This document shows, piece by piece, positions 46,201 to 59,224 of a DNA stretch of 64,000 nucleotides. The DNA comes from Cristatella mucedo (taxonomy: Eukaryota > Bryozoa > Phylactolaemata > Cristatellidae): NCBI GenBank assembly GCA_009760855.2, contig WPIO01000089.1, positions 857,501 through 921,500 on the forward strand, written 5' to 3'. The stretch's first letter is position 1. The number at the start of each line of letters is the position of its first letter. A model generated the notes under the pieces. The model saw nothing but the letters and a program-made list of their open reading frames with translations. It was not told the DNA's origin and made no database searches. Position numbers and translations under genes: made by a program.

Positions 46201-49200
46201 CCAACGAGCAACAGATGCCGGTGAAGCCCAGAGCCCCCAGGCACAGCTAACGAGTCAGTCACGGTGCAGCCACAATATCAATACCACAGCGGCTACCGAA
46301 CCACGGATTATGACATAGCCGGTTCATAATCAATAGAATTAAGAAACTTAGAAGGGGAGGGGAGGAACGTGAAAGAAGGGAAGCGGAGCTTGGGGGAGAA
46401 TTGGGAGGGGACCGAGCAAAACTAACGAAAATGTCATCTGATCAACACAATTCATTTGTATAGCACCCTAAGAGAACTTAATCTCTATTCAGGCGCTTCG
46501 CATATGCCACGGGGCTCGAACCCACGACCTCGGCCAGACATTGGTCAGGGCAAGCACCTTAACCGCAGGGCCAAACCATATATACACACACAAATGCATA
46601 AGTATTTATGAGGGTGACTAGGTATTACCATCAAGCCGCTATCCCGTCAGTGGATTGGCTCGCTCTTCGTCTAACAGCACTGAAAACATGTGCACGAGAT
46701 GTTTTAATATTTTCTATCATCAGAACTAAGGTTACACATTCACTCATGGGTACTCACATCAATACGAGAGTGGACCACCTCTGTTCTTTATATAACTTCC
46801 CGTATTCACCTGGGCATTGACTCAGTCAGCTTTCGGCAAACATCCGGAGTAATGCAGTCCCACAGCTGCTTAAGCCGACCAAAAAGGTGCTCGGGGGAAG
46901 GCGATATACTGTTCTCAGCTCTAAGTAAGCACTCCAACCTGTCTCACATATGCTCAATAGGGTTGAGGTCGGGAGATTGGCTTGGCCAACTAAGGACTCG
47001 GACACCTGAATCAGTGAATAACTGCTTCGTTGCCCTTGCACTATGCTTGAGATCATTATCCATTTCCTGCCGTCCTGCCTCACAAGAGCTCCGGTACGGG
47101 GGCATGCCAACATTTTTGACGATGTCCACGAACACGTTCTTGTTCATAATCCCGTTGATTCGGTGTCGAGCTCCTACACCAGAAGCCGAAAAACAAGACA
47201 AAACAAGCACATTTCCACCTCAGTACTTGAGCGCAGACTGCAAGCAGGGTCTGGGTACCCTACTATATCTGTCTGCCTTTTTTCTTTTCTTCGGAGCAGA
47301 CGATAATTCCTTCGCTTGCCGCGAATTTCCTTTTATCGGTCCATAGAATACGGCTTTAGTCGGCAGCTGTAAAGTGGGCATGATCACGGGCCCACTGCAG
47401 ACATGCATTTCTGCTGTCGTTCGTTTATTAACGAACGTTCGTTTACAAGCTCTTCTGGTGAGCCTTGGCAGCTATCACTCAGGTTGCAGAAGGCAATAAA
47501 GGAAGCGAGGAAAGAGGATGTAAGTTTCTCTCCAGCAGTGGCCATTGACAAAGCAAGACTCCGCAGTCTACCGGTGGACTTCCGGTGCAGGTCGAGTGCA
47601 ACTGCACGGTAGCGAGTACAAAATTACCCCCTCTCGGCTAGGGGAAGGGTGTTGCACCTCGAGAGTTTTTTGCAGGCAATGCTTACTGGGCCACCTTGGG
47701 CACGTGTCATACTTTGATTGTTGCTGGCTACTGGCGCAAGGCAATAGGCTCACGTATGACCAGCGCCGGCACAGCACGGCTTAACTCTTCCGAGTTAGTG
47801 TGGGGGCAGAGGTCGGTGGCGAAGGCATGCATGCCTGTGTCTGCCGATGCATCCCACGCCCACTCGTGCGCAGGCGCACATACACTGTGCACACGCGGTT
47901 CCACAAACACAAATCGCATGTCCAGAGGGCGACCGCTGGCTGGAATGAGTAAACATTGCCTTCGATTGCCCGTGGCTCAAATTCAGCAACGAAGGAGACA
48001 TACCCCTCTTTTATTGAAGGAGTTCTCAACAAAATTAAGGTGCCGAGCAATCCACTTATACAGCGGCCGAGTGTCGTCTATGAGGATGCAGCTTGGCGCA
48101 GCCTTGCTTACACAATCCATCAGCAAAACAAGTCTCTAGCTCGAGGATTAAGACGAGGTCAGGGGGGTCAGGGGCAAGAAAGCCGCGAACGCTCAGCAGG
48201 CGCACAAGACCTACGATGGTACCTGCGATGCCGCCGGATGTCGGCGGTGACACGAGAACGACGCGCTCATTGGTGCCGCTTCCATAGTCGTATGTCTGCG
48301 TGTACTCTTTTAGCTGCTCCATGCAGCCGCTGCTCCCTGAATGGTGAGCACGAGAGGACAATGAGGAAAATGCTCCTTCGTGCCGGAGCGCAACCGACGA
48401 GCAACGTCTTGGCTTCCATTTGTTTTGCGGCTGACATAAACACGTAACCTTTGATGCTTCCTAGCCAAGCAGCGCTTCGACTGTCGACACTCTCAAATGT
48501 TTTTGAAATAGCACCTTCAATGGCTATGCTCCCCAAACCAAGAACTTAACTCTCGACCGATATAGCGACATTCCCTAACTTGGCTACATTTAAAAGGAGG
48601 CTAAAAACCCACCCACTCTTCACAGCAGTTGCTCCATCCATGTAAATCGGCATTGACTTAATGACACCTACTTGGATGGTGCATGCTGTTATCACTGATC
48701 AGCAGATACTACTTGTCCAGCATGTGTGAAGTGCTTAGAAAAGAGATTTAGTTCTCTTGGGGCTCTATAATTAAATGCATTATTATCATTATGTTGGGAT
48801 ATGTGAAAAGTTGTGCACCGACAGAAACCAGCCTGTGACACTGGTAAGCAGTAGAAGTCGATGCAATGACACACACTGCTTGCTGACTGTCGTGCTGACA
48901 CTGCTGACTGTCGGGCTGAGCACGGCAGACATACTACATGGCAGGTAGAATGGACACACATTGATTGTTACACTCCTTCGACCGATAGTTCAATAACTAT
49001 ATGTAAGTTCTTAGTTATTACACACTGACTAGATAGCACGGCCGCTAGTGCCAGAGGCACTAGTGGCTTGACAACTTTGAGCATGAGCATGAGCCGCCTT
49101 ATGAACCATCAACATTACAAAAAACGATATCACACATTGCCAACAAGCCAAAGTGGTCGACCATAGGAAAAAGCAAAAACTAAGATTCCGGTGGATCTGC

Positions 49201-49574
49201 ATGAAAAGAGACATAAGAGACAGAGAGAGGAAAGGACTGTGGGATAGTGGTTGAGAAGTTAAGAAAGCGACACGTACATGCCTATAGTTAGGAAGAACTG
49301 CAGGGAGGAAGGGAGGCAGAAGGAAAGAGAGGAGGGTATAATGAAACAGAAATTCTAGAGAGAGAGATTAAGGGAGAGAGAGAGAGAGACGCAGAGAGAG
49401 GGTGGTTCAGCGATTGGACAGGATGCTGGAATGCACGGCAAGCTTTAAACAGGAACCGGATTCAGTGCAAATGCACGTCATACCAGCCTTGCATTTCTCC
49501 TCGTAGTCCTGCAGTACCTCGCCTGGATTCGATCTGTGTGACCAGCGTGATGGAGAGTACTGTAACTCCAACTC
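43253..49574 (-). CDS. afmid: Kynurenine formamidase (arylformamidase), exons 2-10
   Basis: A cytosolic alpha/beta-hydrolase that converts N-formyl-L-kynurenine to kynurenine and formate, the second step of tryptophan breakdown. Nine exons (49574-49484, 48336-48223, 45925-45877, 45636-45472, 45320-45205, 44955-44877, 44519-44360, 43609-43505, 43270-43253) join with matching phases to about 297 residues, close to the roughly 300 usual for the family. Visible motifs in order: QYSPSRW near the N-terminus, the oxyanion motif HGGYW, GYDIAP, the nucleophile elbow GHSAG, SGVYDL, VVIAEHDSP with the catalytic Asp, and GVDHFDI with the catalytic His. The first coding exon (start codon) was not found upstream of 49574. 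The intron at 43610-44359 holds an L2-A fragment, and the one at 45926-48222 holds a Tc1 relic and a SINE. All catalytic residues are present, so the gene looks functional. Confidence 0.93.
43505..43609 (-). CDS. afmid: AFMID exon 9 (catalytic histidine)
   Basis: Thirty-five codons with EHVEIKGVDHFDIITRLGDD. The His of Val-Asp-His-Phe completes the triad. The acceptor is CGCTGTAG and the donor ATG|GTCGGT is weak. If it is not used, the frame reads on for 22 codons of Cys/Ser-rich sequence to a TGA. Confidence 0.88.
43660..44240 (+). mobile_element. L2-A LINE copy with internal deletion, inside an AFMID intron
   Basis: The copy starts at the same base (AATGGTTCAGGTCC) as the 18.07-kb copy, keeps about 90 bp, then jumps over roughly 700 bp of RT to the HSLAPAYLS-type C-terminal region and the 3' UTR. 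It lies antisense to AFMID between exons 8 and 9. Confidence 0.85.
44360..44519 (-). CDS. afmid: AFMID exon 8 (catalytic aspartate)
   Basis: The acceptor CTCTATCAG is followed by 53 codons, including AMKYSPAALL and RVLVVIAEHDSPAFHQQS. The Asp of EHDSP is the acid of the triad. The donor TACCAA|GTGAGT is nearly perfect. Confidence 0.92.
44877..44955 (-). CDS. afmid: AFMID exon 7
   Basis: Twenty-five codons, MVLISGVYDLVPLLPTYIN then KPLGMD, corresponding to the strand after the nucleophile elbow. Acceptor TTGTTTCAG; donor GACAG|GTGAGG. Confidence 0.9.
45205..45320 (-). CDS. afmid: AFMID exon 6 (catalytic serine, GHSAG)
   Basis: The exon encodes ALYLAGHSAGAQLAAMM and FVDWHAELGED. The serine in Gly-His-Ser-Ala-Gly is the nucleophile. 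Acceptor CCGCTCTAG; donor AAGG|GTGAGC in phase 1. Confidence 0.93.
45472..45636 (-). CDS. afmid: AFMID exon 5
   Basis: Fifty-four codons with AAIGYDIAPTNTMAAIVDQV and VKLLL, followed by the donor GCCAA|GTAAGC. The distance from HGGYW to GYDIAP equals that of vertebrate AFMID, which supports the chosen acceptor CTCTGCAG. Confidence 0.9.
45877..45925 (-). CDS. afmid: AFMID exon 4 (49-bp exon with oxyanion motif HGGYW)
   Basis: A very short exon encoding CDILAYIHGGYWSYG. The acceptor is GGCTTCAG and the donor GGAAG|GTCTGT. HGGYW forms the oxyanion hole of the hydrolase. Flanking phases (1 in, 2 out) match both neighbours. Confidence 0.9.
46440..46580 (-). mobile_element. SINE-2 copy in AFMID intron
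   Basis: Reverse orientation: TTCATTTGTATAGCACCCTA, CAGGCGCTTCGCATATGCC, B box complement GGGCTCGAACCC, then CAAGCACCTTAACCGC. Confidence 0.8.
46826..47415 (-). pseudogene. Tc1/mariner transposase relic in AFMID intron
   Basis: On the minus strand, remnants of a DDE transposase: a WARDHAHFTAAD-type block near 47380, INGIMNKNVFVDIVKNVG at 47160, DNDLKHSARATKQLF with the second catalytic Asp at 47050, and VLSWPSQSPDLNPIEHM at 46960. Frames shift several times and the N-terminal DNA-binding part is not recognisable. Inverted terminal repeats were not identified. Confidence 0.82.
48223..48336 (-). CDS. afmid: AFMID exon 3
   Basis: The acceptor CATTCAG is followed by 37 codons including EQLKEYTQTYDYGSG and ERVVLVSPP, matching the family block between the N-terminus and the HGGYW motif. 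The donor is GCAG|GTACCA, a weaker site, but its phase 1 end fits the next exon exactly. Confidence 0.82.
48480..48795 (+). mobile_element. Diverged L2-like LINE 3' fragment in AFMID intron 2
   Basis: Readable remnants TFENVFEIA, ATFKRRLKTHPLF and the 3' signature AGTGCTTAGAAAAGAGATTT then TTCTCTTGGGG with a TTATTATCATTA tail. Older than the other copies. Confidence 0.65.
49484..49574 (-). CDS. afmid: AFMID exon 2 (N-terminal QYSPSRW block)
   Basis: The acceptor GTCTTGTAG is followed by 30 codons, ELELQYSPSRW then NPGEVLQDYEEKCKA, and the donor GCTG|GTATGA in phase 1. The Gln-Tyr-Ser-Pro-Ser-Arg-Trp block is characteristic of the family's N-terminus. Confidence 0.88.
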
Positions 49575-49910
49575 CTACAAGACGAAATACTCGAGACAGC
49601 GATAAGTCGACTTCCATCGTGAGGAAAATTAAGTATAGTGTAGCTGATTCAACAGCATCCTCACTTTTGCAGAACAAGAGCCTTAGCGGCTTTCATATGA
49701 CAAGGAATCGCCCGCGCCAGGATTCGAATCCATGAACCGGTACGTGCATGCGAACAGCTCGGGTGCAAATAGGAGACAGCACTCACGTGCGATGGAGGAC
49801 ATACGGTTGGGGTAAGGAAATACTGACGGGGGAATAGCCCGTCGAGTATAATTGCACCCCTCACCAGCTGCCGCCCCAACCGCTGCCCAGCCTTTAGGCA
49901 ACGACCGAAA

Positions 49911-51435
<1,525 letters not shown>

Positions 51436-51439
51436 GACT

Positions 51440-51765
51440 GATATTGTACTCGCACGCTGTCATATCAGCACCTGCTCTCCTGCTACCGGCTGTGGCACAT
51501 CCTTTCCAGCCGTCCTGAGCTGCTACTTCCATGTTACTCACTACCTCGACTGCCCTCCTGATTCAGTCATGCTTCCCACTTTCTCTTTGTTGCGTGAGAT
51601 GAAGTCTTTTGGCTACCGAATGCGTACCGAAAGCCGCTTAGGCTGTGAGTGCGCTATACAAAACTCTCCTGCGTAACACCCACATAGTCTTTATGACTTT
51701 GTGGAGTTACAGACGGAAGAACATACACGAAAAATGCAACCCGTCCACTCAACGATTGAACAATA
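51440..51765 (+). mobile_element. LINE-B 3'-end fragment
   Basis: The stretch matches the last about 320 bp of the 56-kb LINE-B in the opposite orientation (GGCACATCCTTTCCAGCCGT, CGAAAGCCGC, GTGAGTGCGCTATACAAAAC, then TTACAGACGGAAGAACATAC). Confidence 0.75.
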
Positions 51766-52204
51766 ACAACCGTTACCGTTTTCGCCTGTGGGACAGGAAT
51801 TATTTATTTGTAGCAGCTCGTATTTGAACTTCTTTGAACAGCTGCGAGCGAAAGTCAATGTATAACTTTATATATTTTGGCTAGCGATAACTTTCTGTCA
51901 CTATTTTAAACATTTTGATCGTTGCTCCTGGTGGATAGCAATTCCCGTGGTCTGCAAGGCGCTAACTCCAATATATTGTTTTGGTGTTTATTCATGATTG
52001 TATCTGTCTGTATCCTGTCACTTACTACTTACTAAGTCTTCTCAGTCAGTGAACCATGCGCGTGTTCATGTGTGTGTGCATGTATTGTGCGTGTCAATCA
52101 GTGTGTGAAAGTCTATTTGTGTGCGTTCAGGACTGAGCACGTACAGGTTTGAGTGGGAAACTGTATGTTTTTCATATTTTGGTGCATGTGTGTGTAGGTA
52201 TGCA

Positions 52205-52735
52205 CTAAGATGTTTAAAGTTAGTGCAGAACTTTGCAACCAACTAGTTTTGTTTGTCGTGATCGTCACTACTTCAGCGTTACAACGTTTCTAACCGACCT
52301 GCAATGGCTAATCGTCCAGGAGCGGTGTCAGCTCCAGAAAGTTTCACTTACTGAGTGGTCCCTTCGTACTCTTGCTCCAGCCAACCTATCCAAACTACTC
52401 CCAAGTCTGGCTAGACATCATACCACCCACTCACTCATGTGACTCAAGTAGTTTAGCTGTGCCTTGAACCAGTCTCAAATCCTTTATAGACAGCGCCTTT
52501 AATTTTTATACTGTAACTCATTCCCGGCTCACGGCACGTACCCTGAATTGACATGTAAGAGAAGCTAAAAATGTACTTCTCACAGCATCTGCTGGGTACC
52601 TATGAGTTTTCCATAGTGTGTTTGCACGTACTGACTGTGCATGTAAGGACCAGCCAATTGAATTGCTTCCTATGTAGTATAGCTTGAAAGAGATTGACTT
52701 CTATTTGGGCGCTATGCAAAAGTATTATTGTTTTA
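52205..52735 (+). mobile_element. Old L2-like LINE 3' fragment
   Basis: Degraded translation still shows the LQWLIVQERCQLQKVSL and LAPANLSKLLP blocks and ends in GAAAGAGATTGACTTCTATT, TGGGCGCTATGC. Many stops. Confidence 0.65.
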
Positions 52736-52849
52736 TAATCCTCATTCATATTTTAATGTTGTTACCATGTCTCGCTTTTTTCGAGGTTATGAGGCTGTGG
52801 GTGTCCCTGTGGTTGAGGTATGTGTGTGTGTCAATCTTTGAACTGCGAT

Positions 52850-53105
52850 GTAATAATAATAATAATAATAATAATTCACTTGATAAAGCGCCCTCAGAGA
52901 ACTCAATCTCTCTCTAGGCGCTTTACATTTGCTGTAAAGTGAAATGCAATTGAATGGTAATTAAAATCATGCTTGAAAAACAAACGAGATGAATAATATG
53001 GTTAGGGTCAGCATGCAAATGTGGTTAGTGGCAGCATGCACAGTGTCAGCACGCATAAGCACATCAAAGACGAATCACAGGGACCCACTAAATGCTGTCC
53101 TGAAC
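52850..53105 (-). mobile_element. L2-A LINE 3' end
   Basis: (TAA)n followed by TTCACTTGATAAAGCGCCCT and the reverse 3' UTR to the CCCACTAAATGCTGTCCT part of the last codons. Confidence 0.8.
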
Positions 53106-53329
53106 TGCGATGTATAGTTCGTCATTGGGGAAATCGCAGGTTATTGATAGCTAATCAAGTTTATGTGGTGGCTTGTCAAAAGATTGCTTGAAAACCCTTT
53201 TGTGCTACCACATTTATAACAATAGGGAAGTACATAATTATATTATCAAGTATATGACTTGTTTGCTCGATGGTTGAAGGAAGGTGCTGTGCTGCCGATC
53301 TTATTGCGTACGGTGTGCTTTTGCATGTT

Positions 53330-53485
53330 GTAATTCTTATAATTCATTTGTATAGTGCCCTAACAGAACTTAATCACTATTCAGGCGCTTCACATATGCC
53401 ACGGGGCTCGAAGAGCCCACGACCTCGGCCTGAACTTGATCGGAGCAGCGAGCACCTGAACTGCTGGGCCAAACCAGCTCGCGAC
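53330..53485 (-). mobile_element. SINE-2 copy
   Basis: Reverse orientation: TTCATTTGTATAGTGCCCTA, CAGGCGCTTCACATATGCC, a B box split by a 5-bp insertion (GGGCTCGAAGAGCCC), and AACTGCTGGGCCAAACCAG. Confidence 0.78.
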
Positions 53486-53701
53486 ATTCGTGTAAGCACG
53501 ATACCTATCGAGTAGTAACTCGTGGTTATTATTTTTATTTATTGTCATTTATTATTCTTATTTTATTTTATTTATTTACTATATTTATTTATTGCTTTTA
53601 TTTGTATTGCAATAACTCGTGGTTATTGTTTTTCTTGCTTTGCAGCCAGCTACGAAGCCCTAGCTTTTCTTCACTTTCGAATAACCACCAGACTTAAAAC
53701 C

Positions 53702-53872
53702 GTCAGAATAATAATAATAACAATAAATTTGATATAGCGCCCTTAGAGAACTCGATCTCTTTCTAGGCGCTTGACGTTTGCTGCAAAGGAAGCACGATCG
53801 AACGGTTAGTGGTAGCATGATCAATAAGCAACAAGAACAACATGGTTAGGGGTGACGTGCACAGGGTCAGAC
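53702..53872 (-). mobile_element. L2-A LINE 3' end
   Basis: (TAA)n tail with ATAGCGCCCTTAGAGAACTC and about 150 bp of reverse 3' UTR. Confidence 0.78.
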
Positions 53873-54082
53873 GAATAATCAATCCGCTATTACATCGAAA
53901 CCGCTCGAGGTACGCCTAACCGTAGCAACTACATTGACGTTTGGTGCATGCTTTCAATCTTGCTCTCGCATTGCGCTGCAATTCGCCACGATGCGGGAAA
54001 ACGTAAATGGCTGAAATAATGGGCTATTTCATCTTGCCAGTTGGTTTACACCTTGGTTTCGGAGCGAAAGTGACCCATCGGC

Positions 54083-54550
54083 ATCGGCATCCGACCAGGG
54101 CAAGTTTTATTCCCCAAGGCCAGCTGGCGGGTGCCGATGCAAGTATAGGCAAGATCCGACCAGGGCAAGTATAGGCAAGAGCGATGGCCGCAAGAGGCTG
54201 GCGGGTGCATCCGACCAGGGCAAGTATGCATCCGACCAGCAAGGCAAGTATCGACCAGGGCATAGCAAGAGCTGGCCGATGCATCCGACCAGGGCAAGTA
54301 TAGGCAAGAGCTGGCCGATGCATCCGACCAGGGCAAGTATAGGCAAGAGCTGGCGGGTGCATCCGACCAGGGCAAGTATAGGCAAGAGCTGGCCGATGCA
54401 TCCGACCAGGGCAAGTATAGGCAAGAGCTGGCGGGTGCATCCGACCAGGGCAAGTATAGGCAAGAGCTGGCGGGTGCATCCGACCAGGGCAAGTATAGGC
54501 AAGAGCTGGCGGGTGCATCCGACCAGGGCAAGTATAGGCAAGAGCTGGCT
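54083..54550. repeat. 39-bp minisatellite, about 7 regular plus several irregular units
   Basis: Unit core CCGACCAGGGCAAGTATAGG then CAAGAGCTGGC, ending CGATGCAT or GGGTGCAT. The 13-codon period keeps frames open on both strands. Confidence 0.92.
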
Positions 54551-55289
54551 CTCCAAGAGCTACTGCAGGAGCTACTAACTTCTTGGCTTGTTTCTGTGCA
54601 GAATGCACCCGCAGCGACACGCATAACCATCCATCTAGACAGGAAATCTTATCAAGTTGATGAAGTGCTGTGGCCCATATTACAGGTTTCGTAAATGATA
54701 TCGTGAACAGATAGATATGTGTCACAAAGAAGTCCTACAAGAAACGTATGCCAATTACCAAGTGCTCCTCTGCAGTGCATCAGCATACATGTTAGCGTCT
54801 CAATTAAAAGCATTTCGTTAGTCGGTACCCTGGCCAGCGGTTTCTAAACCATGCAAAAGTATCGTCATAGATCTTAAACGAATCCGGACTTGTACAATTT
54901 CCCAGTTGTCGTGGACGACACGTATCGCAGTAGTTTCATGACCGACCATCGCAGAAGTTTTGTCTTTTTGAGGTACAAAGGGCTTGCTTATAACACCTGA
55001 CTAACGCAAAGCATAAGCAATGGTAATAACAAAAACGAATACCTACGCATACGAATGTAGGTAAGAATGAATGCGTTTAGACTCACGCAAACATACACAC
55101 GCATATACACATCTCCGCCTAGGTTTACGTTGGTTTTATAATCAAATCCAGCAAGAATTCTTGAATCATACTTGAATAAGTAAACCTACTATCCACCTTT
55201 TTCTCGGTACCGCACTTATACTGTCCTTACGGAGAAGACGCCATACTTCGACCAAACAAGTTGGCTCAGCATAGACTTACTAGACGCTG

Positions 55290-55640
55290 AGTACCGTATT
55301 TTTACTGGTATAAGTTGCACTTTTGTTCAATTTTTTTGAAAAAATAAACCTGCGACTTATGCACTGCAAGTCAAATAATGCAAAGCTATTTTAAAATTAA
55401 GGGCGAAAAGAGGATGCAGTCTATGAGGAAAGTGACGATTCAGACATTTTGACAATGCTGAAGAAGACTATGATGTTAGCAGTGGTACTGATGACAAGTT
55501 TCTTTCTAACTATGATGATTAAAGCAAACTTATATTAATAAAAAATGAGCTATATATTCACTAATAATATTTTTCAACGAAATATATTTTCAAGAAATTT
55601 TGTCCATAAATTGCTTGGGTGCGACTTACACTCTTAAAAA
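55290..55640 (+). mobile_element. Possible 3' end of a DNA transposon with GCGACTTA-type sites
   Basis: The segment contains AAGTTGCACTTTTGTTCAA, CCTGCGACTTATGCACTG and, 240 bp later, GGTGCGACTTACACTC. Between them are acidic codons (EEDYDVSSGTDDKFLSNYDD after a frameshift, ending in a stop). An acidic C-terminus next to a motif-rich terminus recalls pogo-type elements. The assignment is tentative. Confidence 0.35.
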
Positions 55641-55989
55641 TTCAGTAGTTGTTTAAGCACAACCTTACCGGTCACCGAGTAATTGTTTGTACATCGCGAG
55701 CTGAACTCCCGGTACTTGAAACATTAGCTCATTTTGCACGTAATCGTATGCTGGGTGATATAAATCAACGTCTTACGCACATAGAAAAAGATTTCAGGTC
55801 CATTGCATGTTTGCTGATTGTTGCCTCAGTAAAACATTAAATCACCGAAGATCATTTACTAAATAAGGACAGCAAATTTCAGCACAAGTGCAGCACAATG
55901 TCACACAGTGAAAATGAGCTCGTCTATTCCCGGCTTTCGGAGTGCTCCACCGCTGCAGCTCATGCGTTCTTGGGAGACCTGGCTAAGAA

Positions 55990-58900
55990 ACGAATGCCTG
56001 GCAAGCCAGGTGTCACGCTGTATGTATCTCCGTCTGTAGCTCCCCGAAGCCACAAAGACTATGCGGGTACTATGCAGGAGAGTTTTGTATAGCGCACTCA
56101 CAGTCTACGCGGCTTTCGGTCGGCAGCCAACAGACTCCATCTCACGAAACAACAAGAAAGTGAGAAGCATAGCCGAGTCAGGAGAGCAGTTTAGGTAATG
56201 AATAGCATGGAGGTAGCCGTTTAGGACGGCTGGAAAGAATGTGCCATAGTCGGCAGCAGGAGAGTAGTTGTCATTGCTTAAGAATCGTGGAAGCCAGTTC
56301 CACAGTCTAGGACCTGCAAAGCTAAAGCTTCTGTCGCTAGCGATCTTTAAGCGAAGGAATAGAACAGCTAATGTATTGCCCAGACAGGACCTGAGGGCAC
56401 GAGGAGGCTGAAACTGGTGTCGCAGTTCAGCTAGGTATGGAGGAGCCAAGCCGTGGCGGGCCTAGTGGGTCAGTGTAAGAACTTTGCTCTGTATCCGTTG
56501 ATCAACAGGCAGCCAACCTAACTCTTTTAGCAAAGGAGGCACATTGTCAAACCTCTGGAATTTGCAAACTAGCCTTGCAGCCATATTCATAGCCAGCTGC
56601 AGTGGCCTAGTGACTTTTTTGTTAGCCCAGATAAAAAGGAATTACAATAGTCTAGTCAAGACAGAACTAAGGAGCTAGTTAGATTCTTTGTAAGTTATCA
56701 TGGAAGACAGATCCTAATCTTAGACAGGTATCGGACGTGATGGCTAGCTGTGGAAGAAGTCATCATAGCAAAGCTTTCAAAATTTTAGGCAGTTTTCGAA
56801 GACGATACCTAAAACCGAGCAGATGGTGATGGTTTTACATTAGCATCACCTGTTAGAAGAGCAAAGCTTTCTTATCCAGCCACACGCTTGGGTGTCCTCT
56901 GGGCAGCAGTTCAGACATCCAGGATCAAATGGCGGCAAAGAAAACAATTAGTTAATCAGTAGGGGCAGCAGATTCCGAAGTATTAAACGACAAATACAGC
57001 TGAGCATCGTCAGCATACAAGTTTTATCCCATTCCATCAGGTCGGATCATTTTTCCTACAGGTTGAGTATATATGAAGAATAGTAACGGACCATTGAGGG
57101 ACCGACTACACAAGTGACTGGTCTGGTGGACGAGACATAACCCCCACACGATGCGTATTGAACAAGACTCGACAAGTTTGATTTAAACCATTCCAGTGCC
57201 TCGTCTGCCGCGTGACTGATCGCTGTTCTCAATCGTTCAAGTAGGATATCGTTATCAATGGTGTCGAAGGTCTGATAGATCTAGCAGCGCTAGGGCAGCG
57301 ACATTCCCGTCATAGTTGGTGTATAGGATGTCATTGGTTACACGGACAAGAGCACTTTCAGTGGATTTCTGCCGCTTGAATCTTGATTGAAATTCTATTG
57401 AGATTTTAATCTTTTCAATGTGTCCTACCAGCTGCTTAACGACAATTGTTCAAGAATCTTTGACACACAGGAATCTGGACAACAATTTGCAAGGACCTCT
57501 GTATGTAATCCAGGCTTTTAAATATCAGATGGCCGATTTGAAGGACTTGGATACAAAGCTCTTTTCCAGGGAAGCGTTAATAATCTCTTTTATAGCTGGA
57601 TTAAGTAGGTCTACAAGTGTAAACCACAAAGATGGTGGTATAGGGTCTTCAGGAGACGAGCTTTTTTTTAATAGACCTTATATGGTAACCACCTCGCATG
57701 CAGAAATCTCGAACAATCTTTTGAGGAAGATTACAGTTTGTGATTCAGCAATTACTTTAGTTGGAGGCGGCTTTATGGAGGCACGAATGTGTCGGCCGAG
57801 CCGGTAATATCTGGGGAGTGAGACCTCTCAGCATTGGCCAATAAATTGTTTACCGTCTTAAATATCTTTTTTGGGTCTGACTGGCAGGACTTCAGTTCTT
57901 GAGTGTAAAAAGAAGCCCTGACTATAAGTTTCCGGGTGTAGACTCAAAGGAAGTCTTTGAAATTGACTAGATCATCAGACATAGACTTCTTAAAACGGCT
58001 CTCAAGCCTGCACTTAGCACCTTAGCACCGCACGTCATTTGAAGTCTTTTCGCAAATTAAAAAGAATCTCCACGACTCCGTACACGGACATAATGTGCGG
58101 GAGCATGCTCACCAAGAGCACTCCTAAGTGCCTTGGTCACTGCATCAGTGAGTTTATCAAGGCTGTCGGTCGAGTCTGGGTGCAGATCAAGAAGACCTGC
58201 CTCAAATACAGATTTAAAAATGTTTTTGGTCAATGCTTTTTATGTTGCAATGCTGGACAAACTCAACTTTACCCTGTAGGTACAATTAAGCAGGAGCAGT
58301 AAACGATATCGAACGATAATCCGAGAGGGTCAGCGGGCAAACAGCAAGGTCCGTGGGCAGACATTCTATGTAATAAAGAGCTCCAGGATACTGCCACTGC
58401 CACCAGGATGCTGCCACCACTTGAGTGCTATGATTAACGTGTTGGACCAAGCCGAAGTTTTCCAGACATAAATAAATGAGCAGACCTGGCTCTTGCTAGG
58501 GTTGTCAACGTGAATATTGAAGTCTCCGGCAATCAGTAACGGCCTGTCACACACAAATCTTTTAGCGAGCATCTCCGAAAACTCCTCTATAAGCAAGTTC
58601 AGACGGCCAGGAGGACTGTCTTTGATGAGGACTTGATTGCACCGGATTCAAGCGATGGCCCATGCGAAAAACTGTATACCTTATAGCCAAAAGATTCGCA
58701 AACAACAATTGCAACCCGGTCACCAACCTTTTCAGATCGCATGGGCTGAAAGAATGAGAACCTGGATGGGTGGTCTCGAATATACAGCTACCGGAGCAGG
58801 GCGTCATCCACGTTTCGGTAAGCAGTAATGCATCTAGCTTCTCCTGGGCAGCCTGATCGTGGCGGAGTAGCCCCTTGGTTTTTTAGCGAGCAGACATATA

Positions 58901-59220
58901 ACAGACGGAATTTAATTTGCTGTCTAATTACTTTGTGACGCCGATTAAGTGGCTTGCATTCTGGTCGGCGTATAGCCGGCTCGGCAGTCGCTGCTCCTTC
59001 AAATTTAAAGTGGACCTTAGTAACAGTCGCCGGCCAACTTTTCATTACATACTGAGGAATGGCAAGCGAGCTAATATCGCAAAGAGTGATAATCAGTGCT
59101 TTAAACCTACGTGTCGTAGGTTTAGTAGCCGAGCTGTTGATAAGGCAAACGCAGGATGCTGGGAGGCTCTTACTGACGCACCGAGAAGGGCCACCGGTAA
59201 GTAGCGACACATGTCGACGT
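55990..59220 (-). mobile_element. LINE-B: second, divergent L2/CR1-like LINE, nearly full ORF2, degraded
   Basis: On the minus strand an endonuclease block (LLIAGDFNIHVDNPSK at about 58500) precedes RT remnants around 56650-57400 (a priming and active-site region with stops) and a C-terminal block APPYLAELRHQFQPPRALRS then SFSFAGPRLWNWLP at 56450-56250. The 3' end carries GTGAGTGCGCTATACAAAAC. Frameshifts and stops throughout make it inactive. It differs clearly from L2-A. Confidence 0.8.
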
Positions 59221-59224
59221 CGCA

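Noticed and set aside
54024-54725. 230-codon frame with 13-residue repeats
   Set aside because: A minisatellite whose unit is a multiple of three. No homology or splice signals.
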